From positions 1 through 36,234 of the IMG/VR virus record IMGVR_UViG_3300043775_001628: DNA of 36,234 bases; one strand, given 5' to 3'. This DNA is from a virus. The translations under genes and the position numbers were made by a program. The notes beneath the pieces are model-generated. The model had not been told where the DNA came from. It was given only the letters and a program-made list of their open reading frames with translations, and did no database searches. This document shows, in pieces, positions 21,519 through 30,080 of the stretch. The stretch's first letter is position 1; every line of letters starts with the position of its first letter.

Positions 21519-22652
21519 ATGGCTAATACCCTCTCAAATCTCATTCCTGACGTTTATGCCGCGCTTGACGTGGTTTCTCGCGAACTCGTCGGCTGCATTC
21601 CCGGCGTCTCCCGCGACCCGAAGGCAGACCGACTTGCCACGAATCAAACCCTGCGCGTTCCGCAGACTCCGGTCAATACAACCGCGACCTTCACGCCTGC
21701 AATGGCTGTGCCTTCCGCGATTGATCAGAGCATTGCCAACGCCACCGTCACGCTCAGCAAAAACAAGTATGCCGGGTTCTCTTGGACTGGCGAAGAAGTC
21801 GGCAGCATGGACGCAGGTCCTGGCTTCCTGACCATCAAGCAAGGCCAGATCGCTCAGGCTTTCCGCGTTCTCGTCAATGAGATGGAGAACGACCTTTGCG
21901 ACGCCATCGCCGCTGGTGCCTCCCGTGCTTATGGCACCGCTGGCACGACTCCTTTCGCCACTACCCTTGGCGATTCCGCTCAGGCCCGCAAGATTCTGGA
22001 CGACAACGGAGCTCCTGCGTCTGGCCGCTCGCTCGTGATCAATACCGCTGCTGGCGCTGCCCTCCGCACTCTCGGCCAACTCACGAAAGCCAACGAAGCC
22101 GGAAACAGCATGACTCTGCGTGATGGCGAACTGCTCAACCTGCACGGATTCAGCGTTCGTGAGTCCGCACAGATCAACACTGCCACCGCTGGCACTGGCG
22201 CGAGCTACCTCATTAACGAGGCTGGCGGTTATGCCGTGGGCTCTACCGCCCTGACGCTCGACACCGGCACCGGAACCATTCTGGCTGGCGACATCATCAC
22301 CATCGGCAATCACAAATATGTCGTGGCCTCCGCTCTCGCCGCCAACGTCGTGACCATCGCCGCTCCCGGCCTTGTCGCTGCCGTGGCAAACAATGACGCC
22401 GTGACGGTGAACGCAACCAGTTCCCGCAACCTCGCCTTCACCAGCGACTCCACGGTTCTCTGCACTCGCCTGCCAATGTTCCCGACTGAAGGCGACCTCG
22501 CCATCGACAACGAAGTGATCACCGATCCTCGCACTGGTATCAGCTTCGACCTTCGTGTTTATCCCGGCGACGGCATGGTGCTCTATCGCATTCATGCTCT
22601 CTGGGGCTTCAGTGTCCTCAAGAAAGCTCACGCTGCGATTCTTCTCGGCTAA
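21519..22652 (+). CDS. Major capsid protein (P22 coat-like)
   Basis: The N-terminus NTLSNLIPDVYAALDVVSREL and the following RVPQTPVNTTATFTPAM match the P22-type coat family. Residues about 240-310 (GGYAVGSTALTLDTGTGTIL, KYVVASALAANVVT) look like the inserted beta domain typical of that group. 377 aa is within the expected range. It is followed by a strong terminator, as expected for a very highly expressed gene. A P22-type coat with lambda-type portal and protease is a mosaic, though not unique. Confidence 0.88.
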   Translation: MANTLSNLIPDVYAALDVVSRELVGCIPGVSRDPKADRLATNQTLRVPQTPVNTTATFTPAMAVPSAIDQSIANATVTLSKNKYAGFSWTGEEVGSMDAGPGFLTIKQGQIAQAFRVLVNEMENDLCDAIAAGASRAYGTAGTTPFATTLGDSAQARKILDDNGAPASGRSLVINTAAGAALRTLGQLTKANEAGNSMTLRDGELLNLHGFSVRESAQINTATAGTGASYLINEAGGYAVGSTALTLDTGTGTILAGDIITIGNHKYVVASALAANVVTIAAPGLVAAVANNDAVTVNATSSRNLAFTSDSTVLCTRLPMFPTEGDLAIDNEVITDPRTGISFDLRVYPGDGMVLYRIHALWGFSVLKKAHAAILLG

Positions 22653-22689
22653 TTCATTTCTGGATGTGGTGTCCAGTTTGTTGCATGGG

Positions 22690-22720
22690 AGAGCGGCCTC
22701 GAAAGGGGCCGCTCTTTTTT
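22690..22720 (+). terminator. Rho-independent terminator after the coat gene
   Basis: A 9-bp GC-rich stem (AGAGCGGCC at 22690-22698, GGCCGCTCT at 22707-22715) with an 8-base loop is followed by a run of T to 22720. It lies 38 bp after the coat stop and 25 bp before the next ATG, so it likely reduces read-through into the tail genes rather than ending the late operon completely. Confidence 0.92.
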
Positions 22721-22744
22721 GTGGCGTGACACTTCGCGCAAAGC

Positions 22745-23068
22745 ATGAGTGACTTTTCAGACTTTGCGGATTTCGGCATGAACGAGGCCGAGGATGTATT
22801 CGGGCTGACGACGTGGACGATGGACGGGAAAAGCTACTCCGGCGTCTTGAACGAATACGAAGGCGAGCAGGAGATTGAGATAGACGGCTTACTTGCCAGC
22901 TACAATGCCACGTTGGTCTGCTCCAAGGCTCAATTCAGGATGCTCGCCAAACCGCTTCAGAGCACCTTCCGAAACAAGACAATCATCATCGACGCTGTGA
23001 GCTACAAGATCGCCCGCGTTTCCGTGGATAGCAGCTCAGTAACCCTTGGACTGAAGATCGCACGATGA
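22745..23068 (+). CDS. Head-tail joining / neck protein (107 aa)
   Basis: The product is a beta-rich small protein (YSGVLNEYEGEQEIEIDGLL, VSYKIARVSVDSSSVTLGL) of the size and position of the lambda FII or HK97 gp7-type adaptors that sit under the portal. No exact family signature is seen; assigned mainly by position after the coat gene. Confidence 0.55.
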   Translation: MSDFSDFADFGMNEAEDVFGLTTWTMDGKSYSGVLNEYEGEQEIEIDGLLASYNATLVCSKAQFRMLAKPLQSTFRNKTIIIDAVSYKIARVSVDSSSVTLGLKIAR

Positions 23069-23874
23069 TCATGGGAAAGATCAGGACGGAGCGTTTGCAG
23101 CGCATCATCCGCGAGTTTCCGCGTGAGACTGAGGTGGAGATGGATGCCTTCCTGACCAATAACGTCCGCGTTCTGATTTCCTCGTCTGGCAAAGTTCCCG
23201 GCCTCGTGCAAGTCACGCCACCATTCCACAAAGGAGTTGAAGGAAAAGCCGCTCAAACGCACGGGCAGGCCAAGGTTAAAGGCGACATCAAACGAGTTTT
23301 TGCATCGGCAAGCTACGCATTCAAGATGATCGCGGCCAAGTCGCCAATCATGGCGGAGGTTTTCTGGCGTCACCTGAAACGTCGCGAGTTCGTCAAAGCT
23401 CAAGCCGTGCTCAGCAAATACAGTTCAAACGTGAGGCTCAGAGGTGCCTCCGTGGTATCAGCGCCAGACGTGACATTGCACGAAAAAGCGCGAGGAAAAA
23501 ATACGGGCGCAGTTCCCAAAAACCGCCACGTCGCGCAGGTCATCGCCAACGAGGGAAAGCTCAATTCCTATATTCGGAAAAAGCAAAGCCGAGTCGGCTA
23601 TCTGGCATCAAGCATTCCGGTAGCCGCTGGCGGTCAATTCGGAAACCTGCGAGGAATCCCGGCTTGGGTAATGAAGCAAAAGTCACGTCTCGGCTATGTG
23701 AAGCGGCGGAGAAGTGGGCAGAAAAAGAGCGTTACTTTGGGTATCAACTCCGGCGCGTATGGTGTTCAACGGCGCTTTGATACAGTGCTTGGCTACCGAT
23801 TAGCTGCGATGGAGCGTGAGCTTCCCGTGATCGCGTCTAAACTCGAAAAGAAACTTCGCGCCCGCCTTTCCTAA
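23065..23874 (+). CDS. Minor tail / head-tail connection protein, HK97 gp10-like position (269 aa)
   Basis: This strongly basic protein has repeated short Arg/Lys clusters (KIRTERLQRIIREFP, KRRRSGQKKSV) and a long helical N-terminus. It follows the neck gene and precedes the tail terminator, where HK97 gp10 or lambda Z-type tail completion proteins lie, although it is longer than most of those. The assignment is by position. Confidence 0.45.
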   Translation: MIMGKIRTERLQRIIREFPRETEVEMDAFLTNNVRVLISSSGKVPGLVQVTPPFHKGVEGKAAQTHGQAKVKGDIKRVFASASYAFKMIAAKSPIMAEVFWRHLKRREFVKAQAVLSKYSSNVRLRGASVVSAPDVTLHEKARGKNTGAVPKNRHVAQVIANEGKLNSYIRKKQSRVGYLASSIPVAAGGQFGNLRGIPAWVMKQKSRLGYVKRRRSGQKKSVTLGINSGAYGVQRRFDTVLGYRLAAMERELPVIASKLEKKLRARLS

Positions 23875-23893
23875 CTGACAAGACCTCCGAAAT

Positions 23894-24364
23894 ATGACGA
23901 ACACCGAAACACTCATCCCGCAGCTTTTGGCTGACTATGCCACCACCCGGCGAACAGACTTATCATTGCCCGATTCAACGGCGCTGCCTTTCGTTGTTGC
24001 GCCTTACATCGGCGAGCAGTTATTCCCGCGAATCGTGTTCGTGACGACCTCCGTCGAATCGAAGCACCCGAAACGCATGAGCCTGACGATTTCCGTGGAG
24101 CTTCAGACCGCTGGTGAAGATCAGGCCACGACGGAAGAGAATACTTGGACGGCAGGAATCCGCTATATCCTCGCCGATGCGGCAGCTTTTGAGGCTTGGC
24201 TACAGGCTCAGACTACAGCCGTCCGCACTGGTTTTTGGATCACGAAATACCGCATCGCACCCGAAGTCGCCAGCATGGGCATCGAAGGTGACCGGCGCGG
24301 ACGAAAGACGGAAGTGATCGTGAATGTTCGAGCCGATGAACTCGCACCCGAAGCACTCGCCTAA
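23894..24364 (+). CDS. Probable tail terminator protein (156 aa)
   Basis: Size and topology fit lambda gpU-like tail terminators: an N-terminal helix (TETLIPQLLADYATT), strands with LPFVVAPYIG and RMSLTISVELQTAG, and a C-terminal strand VIVNVRADE. Located between the neck protein and the tail structural genes, as expected. No diagnostic motif is seen. Confidence 0.5.
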   Translation: MTNTETLIPQLLADYATTRRTDLSLPDSTALPFVVAPYIGEQLFPRIVFVTTSVESKHPKRMSLTISVELQTAGEDQATTEENTWTAGIRYILADAAAFEAWLQAQTTAVRTGFWITKYRIAPEVASMGIEGDRRGRKTEVIVNVRADELAPEALA

Positions 24365-24388
24365 ATTTGACACACCTCCCGAAACGAT

Positions 24389-24877
24389 ATGAAGCGATTC
24401 CTCCTCTCCCTCTTTCTCGCCGTCTCCGCGCTCTCCCAAGCTGCCGACATCTCAATCACCGCCGCCAACGTGGTGCCAAGTTCGAGCGCCGTTATTCGTT
24501 ACGCAACGGCAGGCGCAACCGTGACCGCCGGGCAGCTTGTTTATCTCGACACTGCCGACACTGACGCGCAGGGCATCGGCAAGGCCAAGCTCTCCGACGC
24601 CAATGGCGCTGCCGCCCTCCGAGTCGTGGATGGCATCGCGGTCAACTCGGCATCTGCCGGGCAGGTAATCGCCTATGTCGTTTATGATCCTGCGCTCGTC
24701 ATCGCTGCCTCTGGATTGACGGCAAACCAGATCCTCCTTTCGTCCGCTACCGCAGGCGGCATTGCTCCAAGTGCTGACCTCACTACCGGCTGGTATTTGA
24801 CCGTTGTCGGCGTCGTGAAGTCTGGAACGACCATCTTTTTCAGAGCACCCGGCCACGTCTCCGGCGCGGCTTCCTAA
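24389..24877 (+). CDS. Structural-type beta-rich protein with N-terminal signal peptide (162 aa)
   Basis: The first about 18 residues (KRFLLSLFLAVSALSQAAD) are a typical Sec signal peptide with an AxA-like cleavage site before ADIS. The rest repeats strand-rich segments (GQLVYLDTADTDAQGIGKA, VVDGIAVNSASAGQVIAYVV) like phage decoration or fibre proteins. A signal peptide is unusual for a virion part. The protein may be exported and act at the cell surface, or be added to particles late. Confidence 0.6.
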   Translation: MKRFLLSLFLAVSALSQAADISITAANVVPSSSAVIRYATAGATVTAGQLVYLDTADTDAQGIGKAKLSDANGAAALRVVDGIAVNSASAGQVIAYVVYDPALVIAASGLTANQILLSSATAGGIAPSADLTTGWYLTVVGVVKSGTTIFFRAPGHVSGAAS

Positions 24878-24908
24878 TCACCCTTTCAACCTCTGACTTT
24901 CTACCACT

Positions 24909-25304
24909 ATGGCAGCACCCGCAGCAGTTCATATCCACGGATCAGCCGACTCACTGAACGATCTTCAGGACGAGGAAAATCTCGACGTGGAGGAGTTCAA
25001 AGCGAAGACCTCGCGTGAGACTCGCGACCGCAAAAACCGTCACGGCAACATTCGCCGCCGCGAGTATTTCAATCCGATGGTTTCCATCAGCCTTACCGCG
25101 TTCATCATCACTCAGGCAGGATTGGCCGATCAGCATCCCGGCACTCGCGTCACTGCTTTGGTCAACTTCGCGGCCTCCCGCCGTGGAATGGACCCCGCAG
25201 TCGGCACGATGATGCTGGACGACACCGAGGAAACCCTGAGCCTTGAAGAAGACCTCAAGACGAGCATGAACATCACGCACGCTCCGTTCGTCATCACCGC
25301 GTAA
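24909..25304 (+). CDS. Hypothetical structural-region protein, possible tail tube (131 aa)
   Basis: After an acidic N-terminus (LNDLQDEENLDVEEFKAKTS) and a basic patch, the second half has strand-like segments (NPMVSISLTAFIITQAG, GTRVTALVNFAA). Its position between the tail terminator and the chaperone genes is where a major tail protein should be. No family signature is seen and it is shorter than most tube proteins, so the role is a guess. Confidence 0.4.
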   Translation: MAAPAAVHIHGSADSLNDLQDEENLDVEEFKAKTSRETRDRKNRHGNIRRREYFNPMVSISLTAFIITQAGLADQHPGTRVTALVNFAASRRGMDPAVGTMMLDDTEETLSLEEDLKTSMNITHAPFVITA

Positions 25305-25323
25305 CCGCTTCTCCAGCCCCAGC

Positions 25324-26127
25324 ATGAAGATCAACAGAGCCGCTCCGGCTTATACGCGAACCACAAACGTAGAACTCGGTGCGGCTCTTTCCGTTTTGGG
25401 CATTGAGATCAAATTGGATCACTCCGTTGATAAGCTCTCAGGGCAGGCGTGGAAGACGCTGCTCATCGGCCTTGATTCCGTGCCTTTCGAGGCCATTGGA
25501 GCAACGAACGCGGACGGCGAAGCGCCGATGCCGTCACACAATACGCAGCTAGTTTTGGGACTGCTCAAAAAAGGAATGCTCCAAGAAAAAGACCCGACGC
25601 ACCCGGCCTTGGATGTCCTGCGAGCCTGCAAAGCTTCCGACGCTCTCCGGCTTTGGTGCAAAGGAACGGAGCACGTTTTAACCAAGGTCAAAGGTGTTGA
25701 GCGATGGGCGCTAGTGCCAGGTCAAATTCCGCCGTCGCTCAAGTCTGGCACAGCTCTTTTCGGCACGCGGGATTTAAAGCTCGCCGCCTGTCTTTGCGTT
25801 CTCGGCTTTCCTATCGCGAGACTTGAAGGCAACGCGCCAGACACCCTCTTTTGTTTCCAAGGGCAAAGCCTCACAATGCCGCCAGCCGTGGCCTCCGATC
25901 TTGCGCAGGCAGTCCGCACGCAGAGGCTACAGTCAGAGTCTCCCGAACATCCGCTCCTCTGGATGATGCAAGGGCTTCTCAATCGTGACGCCATCGGAGA
26001 GATGATGCGCTCGCGGGCACCTCTTGTGCTCATTCGTGCCCCAGGAACGGGCAGAGCCTCCCTTGTCAGCACCAACGCCAAAGGACGAACGATGGACCGC
26101 GTAAAACGACACCTTAGAATCCCATGA
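25324..26127 (+). CDS. Tail-region hypothetical protein with internal duplication (267 aa)
   Basis: The protein consists of two related halves. TNVELGAALSVLGIEI (14-29) matches TRDLKLAACLCVLGFPI (148-164), and PTHPALDVLRACKASDA (91-107) matches PEHPLLWMMQGLLNRDA (207-223). The order of elements is the same in both halves, so this is a tandem domain duplication. No known family is recognised. It overlaps the chaperone start (ATGA), so it probably acts in tail assembly. Confidence 0.55.
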   Translation: MKINRAAPAYTRTTNVELGAALSVLGIEIKLDHSVDKLSGQAWKTLLIGLDSVPFEAIGATNADGEAPMPSHNTQLVLGLLKKGMLQEKDPTHPALDVLRACKASDALRLWCKGTEHVLTKVKGVERWALVPGQIPPSLKSGTALFGTRDLKLAACLCVLGFPIARLEGNAPDTLFCFQGQSLTMPPAVASDLAQAVRTQRLQSESPEHPLLWMMQGLLNRDAIGEMMRSRAPLVLIRAPGTGRASLVSTNAKGRTMDRVKRHLRIP

Positions 26128-26696
26128 CGACACCCAAAGAACACGAAGAAGACTTCACCCTTCCAGAGTCGGAATCATCCGCCATCGCCGCGCCCATCAT
26201 GGTGATCGACGGCGTGACCAATGATGAAAGCGCCAAGCCGGAGGAAGTGCAGAACGCATTCGGAGCCGCCCCTTTTTTCTGGAAGGAAAAGGAGCTTGCC
26301 CCTTTCGCTATCGACCGCGAAGGTGACTGGCTACGTCATCGCGAGATGCTCGAAGATGCGCCCTTGGACGAGGTAATCAGAAAGCCGTTTGCAATGGTTC
26401 CCGACGCTCTCCGCCTGCTTTGGTTTCTCAGTCACGAGCCGAATGATTGGCTTGGCATTCCCGGCATGAAGGAAGTGGAGACGGAAGACGGCGGCACTCG
26501 CTGGATTCGTCTTACCGGCAAAGATCGCGCCATTGAACTCGAAACCCGAATCAGGGCATGGGCGAATGAAAACGTGACGCATTCAGAGGCGACGATGGCC
26601 GTGGGTATGTTCTACGACATCTATAACCGCGCTCAAACCACTCGCGCTATTGCCAAACCCAGCGAACGCCACGACGCACAGAAATCAAAAAACTAG
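26124..26696 (+). CDS. Tail assembly chaperone, short (gpG-like) form (190 aa)
   Basis: This acidic, helical protein directly precedes the tape-measure gene and ends at a slippery heptamer: the last codons are TCA AAA AAC TAG. This is the organisation of lambda gpG, whose frameshifted product gpG-T is needed to assemble the tail. Family similarity in sequence is not visible, which is usual for these chaperones; position and frameshift signal carry the call. Confidence 0.8.
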   Translation: MTTPKEHEEDFTLPESESSAIAAPIMVIDGVTNDESAKPEEVQNAFGAAPFFWKEKELAPFAIDREGDWLRHREMLEDAPLDEVIRKPFAMVPDALRLLWFLSHEPNDWLGIPGMKEVETEDGGTRWIRLTGKDRAIELETRIRAWANENVTHSEATMAVGMFYDIYNRAQTTRAIAKPSERHDAQKSKN

Positions 26697-26914
26697 CCCG
26701 CCCGGCGACGAGTGCCGCTTACATCTCACTCGTCAGCCGGGCATGTCCCGCACTTAATGAACACTTTATTCGCTATCATCTTCCGCAGGAACGAGGCTGG
26801 AGCTACATTCACCAATTGCTGCTCGAAGGTGGCGCGGAGATGCGCTGGCCTAAAAGTGAGGACAACGCGGAGGGCCGCTGGTGGAAGCGCGTCCTCAAGT
26901 CGTTTGGCCTTTGA
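26124..26914 (+). CDS. Tail assembly chaperone, -1 frameshift extended (gpG-T-like) form
   Basis: Slipping back one base at 26687-26693 bypasses the TAG at 26694 and continues for 73 codons from CTA 26693 to the stop at 26912-26914, giving about 263 aa. The -1 frame extension is clearly coding: it contains SAAYISLVSRACPALNEHF, then RYHLPQERGWSYIHQLLLEG and ends GRWWKRVLKSFGL. It ends 17 bp before the tape-measure gene. Without the shift this segment would have no start codon of its own and would be unexplained. Confidence 0.88.
26687..26742 (+). other. -1 programmed ribosomal frameshift signal (A AAA AAC plus hairpin)
   Basis: The slippery heptamer A-AAA-AAC lies in frame at 26687-26693, followed by the zero-frame stop TAG and a 6-nt spacer to a stem of 14 bp: GCCCGGC GACGAGT (26700-26713) with ACTCGTC-A-GCCGGGC (26728-26742, one bulged A), loop 14 nt. 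Heptamer, spacing and stem are all canonical. Confidence 0.92.
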
Positions 26915-26931
26915 CAGTCTAACCTGATCAC

Positions 26932-28911
26932 ATGAGCGCAGAAGTCACATTAGGATGGAACAACGCACGGCTCGCCGCTGGTGCAAGGCAGGCCAGCGCA
27001 ATCGTGGACGGCGCCACTTCACGGATGCGCTCCGCATTAGGTGGCCTCGCTGCCGCTGGCGGATCATTCCTAGCCGTGCGTGAGATCGTTGACGCTACGG
27101 TGAAGTATGATTCCCTGCGTCTCGGCATGGTAAGTCTGACCGGCAGCGTTGAAGCGGCAACGGATCGCATGTCTGAACTGCGCACGCTCTCAAAAGACCC
27201 CGGCCTTGGATTCGCTCAAGTCGTTGAAACGGACATCCGCCTGCGTTCTGCGGGCATCTCCGCCAGCGTGTCAGAACGTGCTATTCGCGAGTTCGGAAAC
27301 GCTCTGGCAGTCGTCGGCAAAGGCAAAGAAGAACTCGACGGCGTGGCGCTGGCATTGTCCCAGATTGCCAGTAAGGGCAAAGTCAGCGCCGAGGAAATCA
27401 ATCAGATCGCCGAGCGCGTGCCTCAGATTCGCACGGTGATGAAAGACGTGTTCGGCACTGCCGACACCGAAGAGATTCAAAAGATGGGCATTCCAGTGGA
27501 ATCGTTCATCACGCTCATTGTTGACGGATTCAGCCGCACGATCCCCCGCGCTATTATTGGATTGCAGGGCAAATGGGACAACTTCACGGATGCACTCACC
27601 GGCAGGCTGGCGGACTTTGGAGACGCGGCATCTAAATCGGTCATCGGCCCCATTGAAGAAATCACAGCGGCACTGGATGGCGCGGAAGGAACCTTTAAAA
27701 CCGCAGGCACCGCTATTGGCGAAGTTATCGGCGGATTCTCCGACCTTGGGAACGCGGCACTCGTTGCTTCCAAGTCAGTTGGTGGCGACTACCTCAACGC
27801 GCAGGTGGCGGCATTTCAAGCCATCTTTGGCGGAATCCCTGTCATTCGCGACTTAACCGATAAAGTCGAAGCCTATAACAACGCGCAGAAGATCGCTAAC
27901 GACATCTCCAAAGCGGCAACTCAAGTCATTGACCGGCAGGCAGAAGCGGAGGCAAATCTCGCCAAGGAAAAGTCAGAACTCAATTCCTACCTTGACGTTT
28001 ATATGGCGAAGCAAAGCCGCGCCAACGCCGAGACGGAAGCGGCAGCATCGGCAGCGAAAAAGCAGGCTGACGCACTCGATAAGCTCAAGTCATCGCTCGC
28101 CAGCGCCAGCGAAAAGACCTCTATGAGTTTTGCGCCTCCCAAAGTGCAGCAACAGCGTGAGGTGAAGAATCTGGAAAAGATCGACGCTCAAATCAACATG
28201 GCTGAGTTTGCGGGCGACGAACAAAAGGCTATCCAACTCAAGATTGAAAAAGAGGCCGTCTTGCAGCGCATCGGCCAACTTGAAGAACAGATCAAAGCGT
28301 CCACCGAAGCACAGGACAAAGCCAATCAAGACCTCGTGCGCACTGAGACAGAACGGATGCTTGCTAAAGCCGAGCAGGTAGCCGCGCAGGAGCAAGCCAT
28401 GCAGCTCTTTGCCCTCGAACTCGCCATTGCCGAAGCCGCAAGCCGTGGGCAGGACGCGAAAGTCGCGAAGCTCGAACGCGAGCGCGACATCATCGAACAA
28501 ACCACTCGCTTAATGAACGAGCTCGGCATCGGTTATGACGAAGCCGCGAAGATGGCAGAGCGACTTGTGAACGCCGAGACAAAGGCCGAAGCTCGAAAGA
28601 ACGGCGGAGACGGCGAACGCTCAAAGATTCGTGGCTACTCACAAGACCAAGGCGATGCCGCCGCCGCACGAACACGGGCAGGCGGACGAGTTGACGAGGC
28701 ACGGGCAAACGCCACTGCCGCCACCACTCGCGGATTCTCTTCCTTTGCCGAGATCGACGCAGCGCAAAAGACCAAGTTTGGCAATGCTTTTGGAAACGCG
28801 CCAGCCGAGCAAGCCGCAGTCAAAACAGAGTCGCCACTGACTCAAGTTATGGACCGCCTCGACAAGTGGGCGAACTCCACAAGTGAAACCATCGAAAAAG
28901 CCTTCCAGTAA
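26932..28911 (+). CDS. Tail tape-measure protein (659 aa)
   Basis: The N-terminal part has the typical tape-measure pattern (DGATSRMRSALGGLAAAGGSF, VKYDSLRLGMVSLTGSVEAA, VALALSQIASKGKVSAEEIN). Long alanine/lysine/glutamate-rich coiled-coil stretches follow (about residues 320-600). By the lambda scale (about 0.15 nm per residue) it predicts a tail of roughly 100 nm. It follows the frameshifted chaperone as in other siphoviruses. There is no lysozyme or peptidase domain that I can see. Confidence 0.88.
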   Translation: MSAEVTLGWNNARLAAGARQASAIVDGATSRMRSALGGLAAAGGSFLAVREIVDATVKYDSLRLGMVSLTGSVEAATDRMSELRTLSKDPGLGFAQVVETDIRLRSAGISASVSERAIREFGNALAVVGKGKEELDGVALALSQIASKGKVSAEEINQIAERVPQIRTVMKDVFGTADTEEIQKMGIPVESFITLIVDGFSRTIPRAIIGLQGKWDNFTDALTGRLADFGDAASKSVIGPIEEITAALDGAEGTFKTAGTAIGEVIGGFSDLGNAALVASKSVGGDYLNAQVAAFQAIFGGIPVIRDLTDKVEAYNNAQKIANDISKAATQVIDRQAEAEANLAKEKSELNSYLDVYMAKQSRANAETEAAASAAKKQADALDKLKSSLASASEKTSMSFAPPKVQQQREVKNLEKIDAQINMAEFAGDEQKAIQLKIEKEAVLQRIGQLEEQIKASTEAQDKANQDLVRTETERMLAKAEQVAAQEQAMQLFALELAIAEAASRGQDAKVAKLERERDIIEQTTRLMNELGIGYDEAAKMAERLVNAETKAEARKNGGDGERSKIRGYSQDQGDAAAARTRAGGRVDEARANATAATTRGFSSFAEIDAAQKTKFGNAFGNAPAEQAAVKTESPLTQVMDRLDKWANSTSETIEKAFQ

Positions 28912-29798
28912 TGCCAGCACCCGCACAATGCCTTTCATACGGCGCACTTGAGGAACAAATCGGAGGATTGCGTTGGAGACTCCGCGCCCGTGATTTCGAT
29001 TCGTGCATCTACTCCGTCGATTCGTCGGATGAGGATTTTGTTGTCCCCGGCTCGTCATTGCCCGGCTACGTTCACATGAAGGCGACCGATGTTCAGCCGG
29101 AGCAAGTCGGCGACGTGTGGGTTTTCAATGGCACCGAATACAAGGGCTTCAAATCACCAACGGAGATGTGGCGGAAATTCGCGCAGACGAAGGCCTCGCC
29201 CTCTGAGGGCTTTGATAACATCGCGCTCACCATTGGCACCCGCACGCCGAATGACGCCATCTTCGCCCGTGGTGCGACGGCTCCAACGGTGGACATGGTT
29301 TCGCCTGAGTTCCCGAATATGTTCATCATGGACAAATCCGAGGAAGATACGGACGTTGACGGTTACAAGATTCTCAACCTTCAGCTTCGCGGACTCATAG
29401 GCGACAAGCCCTATACCCGCCGCGTTTCGTGTGCCGCTCAGACCATCACGCCAGAGGGCAACTGGACGATCTACTCGACCTACAACGAAGAAGGCGAAGT
29501 CGTGACCGGACTATCTGCCCACGGCTCCGTTCCCGTGGAAGTCTCGCTTGCCAAGCTCGTCGTCACAGATTCATTCGTGACGTTGACGGAGCCTCCATTC
29601 GGCGGCATTCCCGGCAACCTCACGCCCGACGATGCGCCAACCTTTACCGACTTTGATTTCTGGACTACCGGCAGCGTCCGCTACCATTGGCCTTTCGGCT
29701 GGCGTCGTGCTTCCATCACTGCCGAAAAACTGCCCGGCGTCTCCGTTTGGTTCTGGAGTGTCGTTTATGAGTTCCAGCAAAAAGTTCTGCCCGATTGA
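28911..29798 (+). CDS. Tail-tip region protein, hypothetical (295 aa)
   Basis: This 295-aa soluble beta-rich protein has aromatic-rich ends (FWSVVYEFQQKVLPD). Its position directly after the tape measure corresponds to distal tail or tail-tip proteins. No Dit/Tal signature is recognised. The start overlaps the tape-measure stop (TAATG) and the next gene begins 3 bp after its stop. Confidence 0.5.
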   Translation: MPAPAQCLSYGALEEQIGGLRWRLRARDFDSCIYSVDSSDEDFVVPGSSLPGYVHMKATDVQPEQVGDVWVFNGTEYKGFKSPTEMWRKFAQTKASPSEGFDNIALTIGTRTPNDAIFARGATAPTVDMVSPEFPNMFIMDKSEEDTDVDGYKILNLQLRGLIGDKPYTRRVSCAAQTITPEGNWTIYSTYNEEGEVVTGLSAHGSVPVEVSLAKLVVTDSFVTLTEPPFGGIPGNLTPDDAPTFTDFDFWTTGSVRYHWPFGWRRASITAEKLPGVSVWFWSVVYEFQQKVLPD

Positions 29799-29801
29799 TC
29801 T

Positions 29802-30068
29802 ATGAAAACATCCAAACCCAAAGCCGCACCAAAGGACGAAGCTCCTGAACTGCCACCCATTAGCGAGATGATGCAGAAGCTCTTGAAGGGCTTTCAAGCG
29901 CAGCCCGGCCATTGGTTCTATCACATTGACCAATTCGCCGCCGATGTCGAAGCGCAGCTCGTGAGCCGTGGCCTTGTCATCCGCGATGAGATCGAAAGCA
30001 AAGGCCGCAAGCTCGTCCGCTACTGCGGCAAACCCGACGCGAACACGCCCCCAGCCGTTGAATTGTGA
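29802..30068 (+). CDS. Hypothetical protein (88 aa)
   Basis: A basic N-terminus rich in Lys and Pro is followed by a compact helical domain (SEMMQKLLKGFQAQPGHWF, FAADVEAQLVSRGLVIRDEI). The latter has the look of a winged helix or a small protein-protein adaptor. It lies between tail-tip and collagen-like fibre genes. Function unknown. Confidence 0.5.
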   Translation: MKTSKPKAAPKDEAPELPPISEMMQKLLKGFQAQPGHWFYHIDQFAADVEAQLVSRGLVIRDEIESKGRKLVRYCGKPDANTPPAVEL

Positions 30069-30080
30069 GACTGACCAATC

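Noticed and set aside
21534-22631. Long open frame on the minus strand opposite the coat gene (about 365 codons)
   Set aside because: It mirrors the codon pattern of the coat gene, is rich in Gly, Ala, Glu, His and Val with no domain, and the coat assignment on the plus strand is firm.
26712-26927. Independent 71-codon frame before the tape measure
   Set aside because: The -1 frame of the same stretch is the real coding extension of the chaperone.
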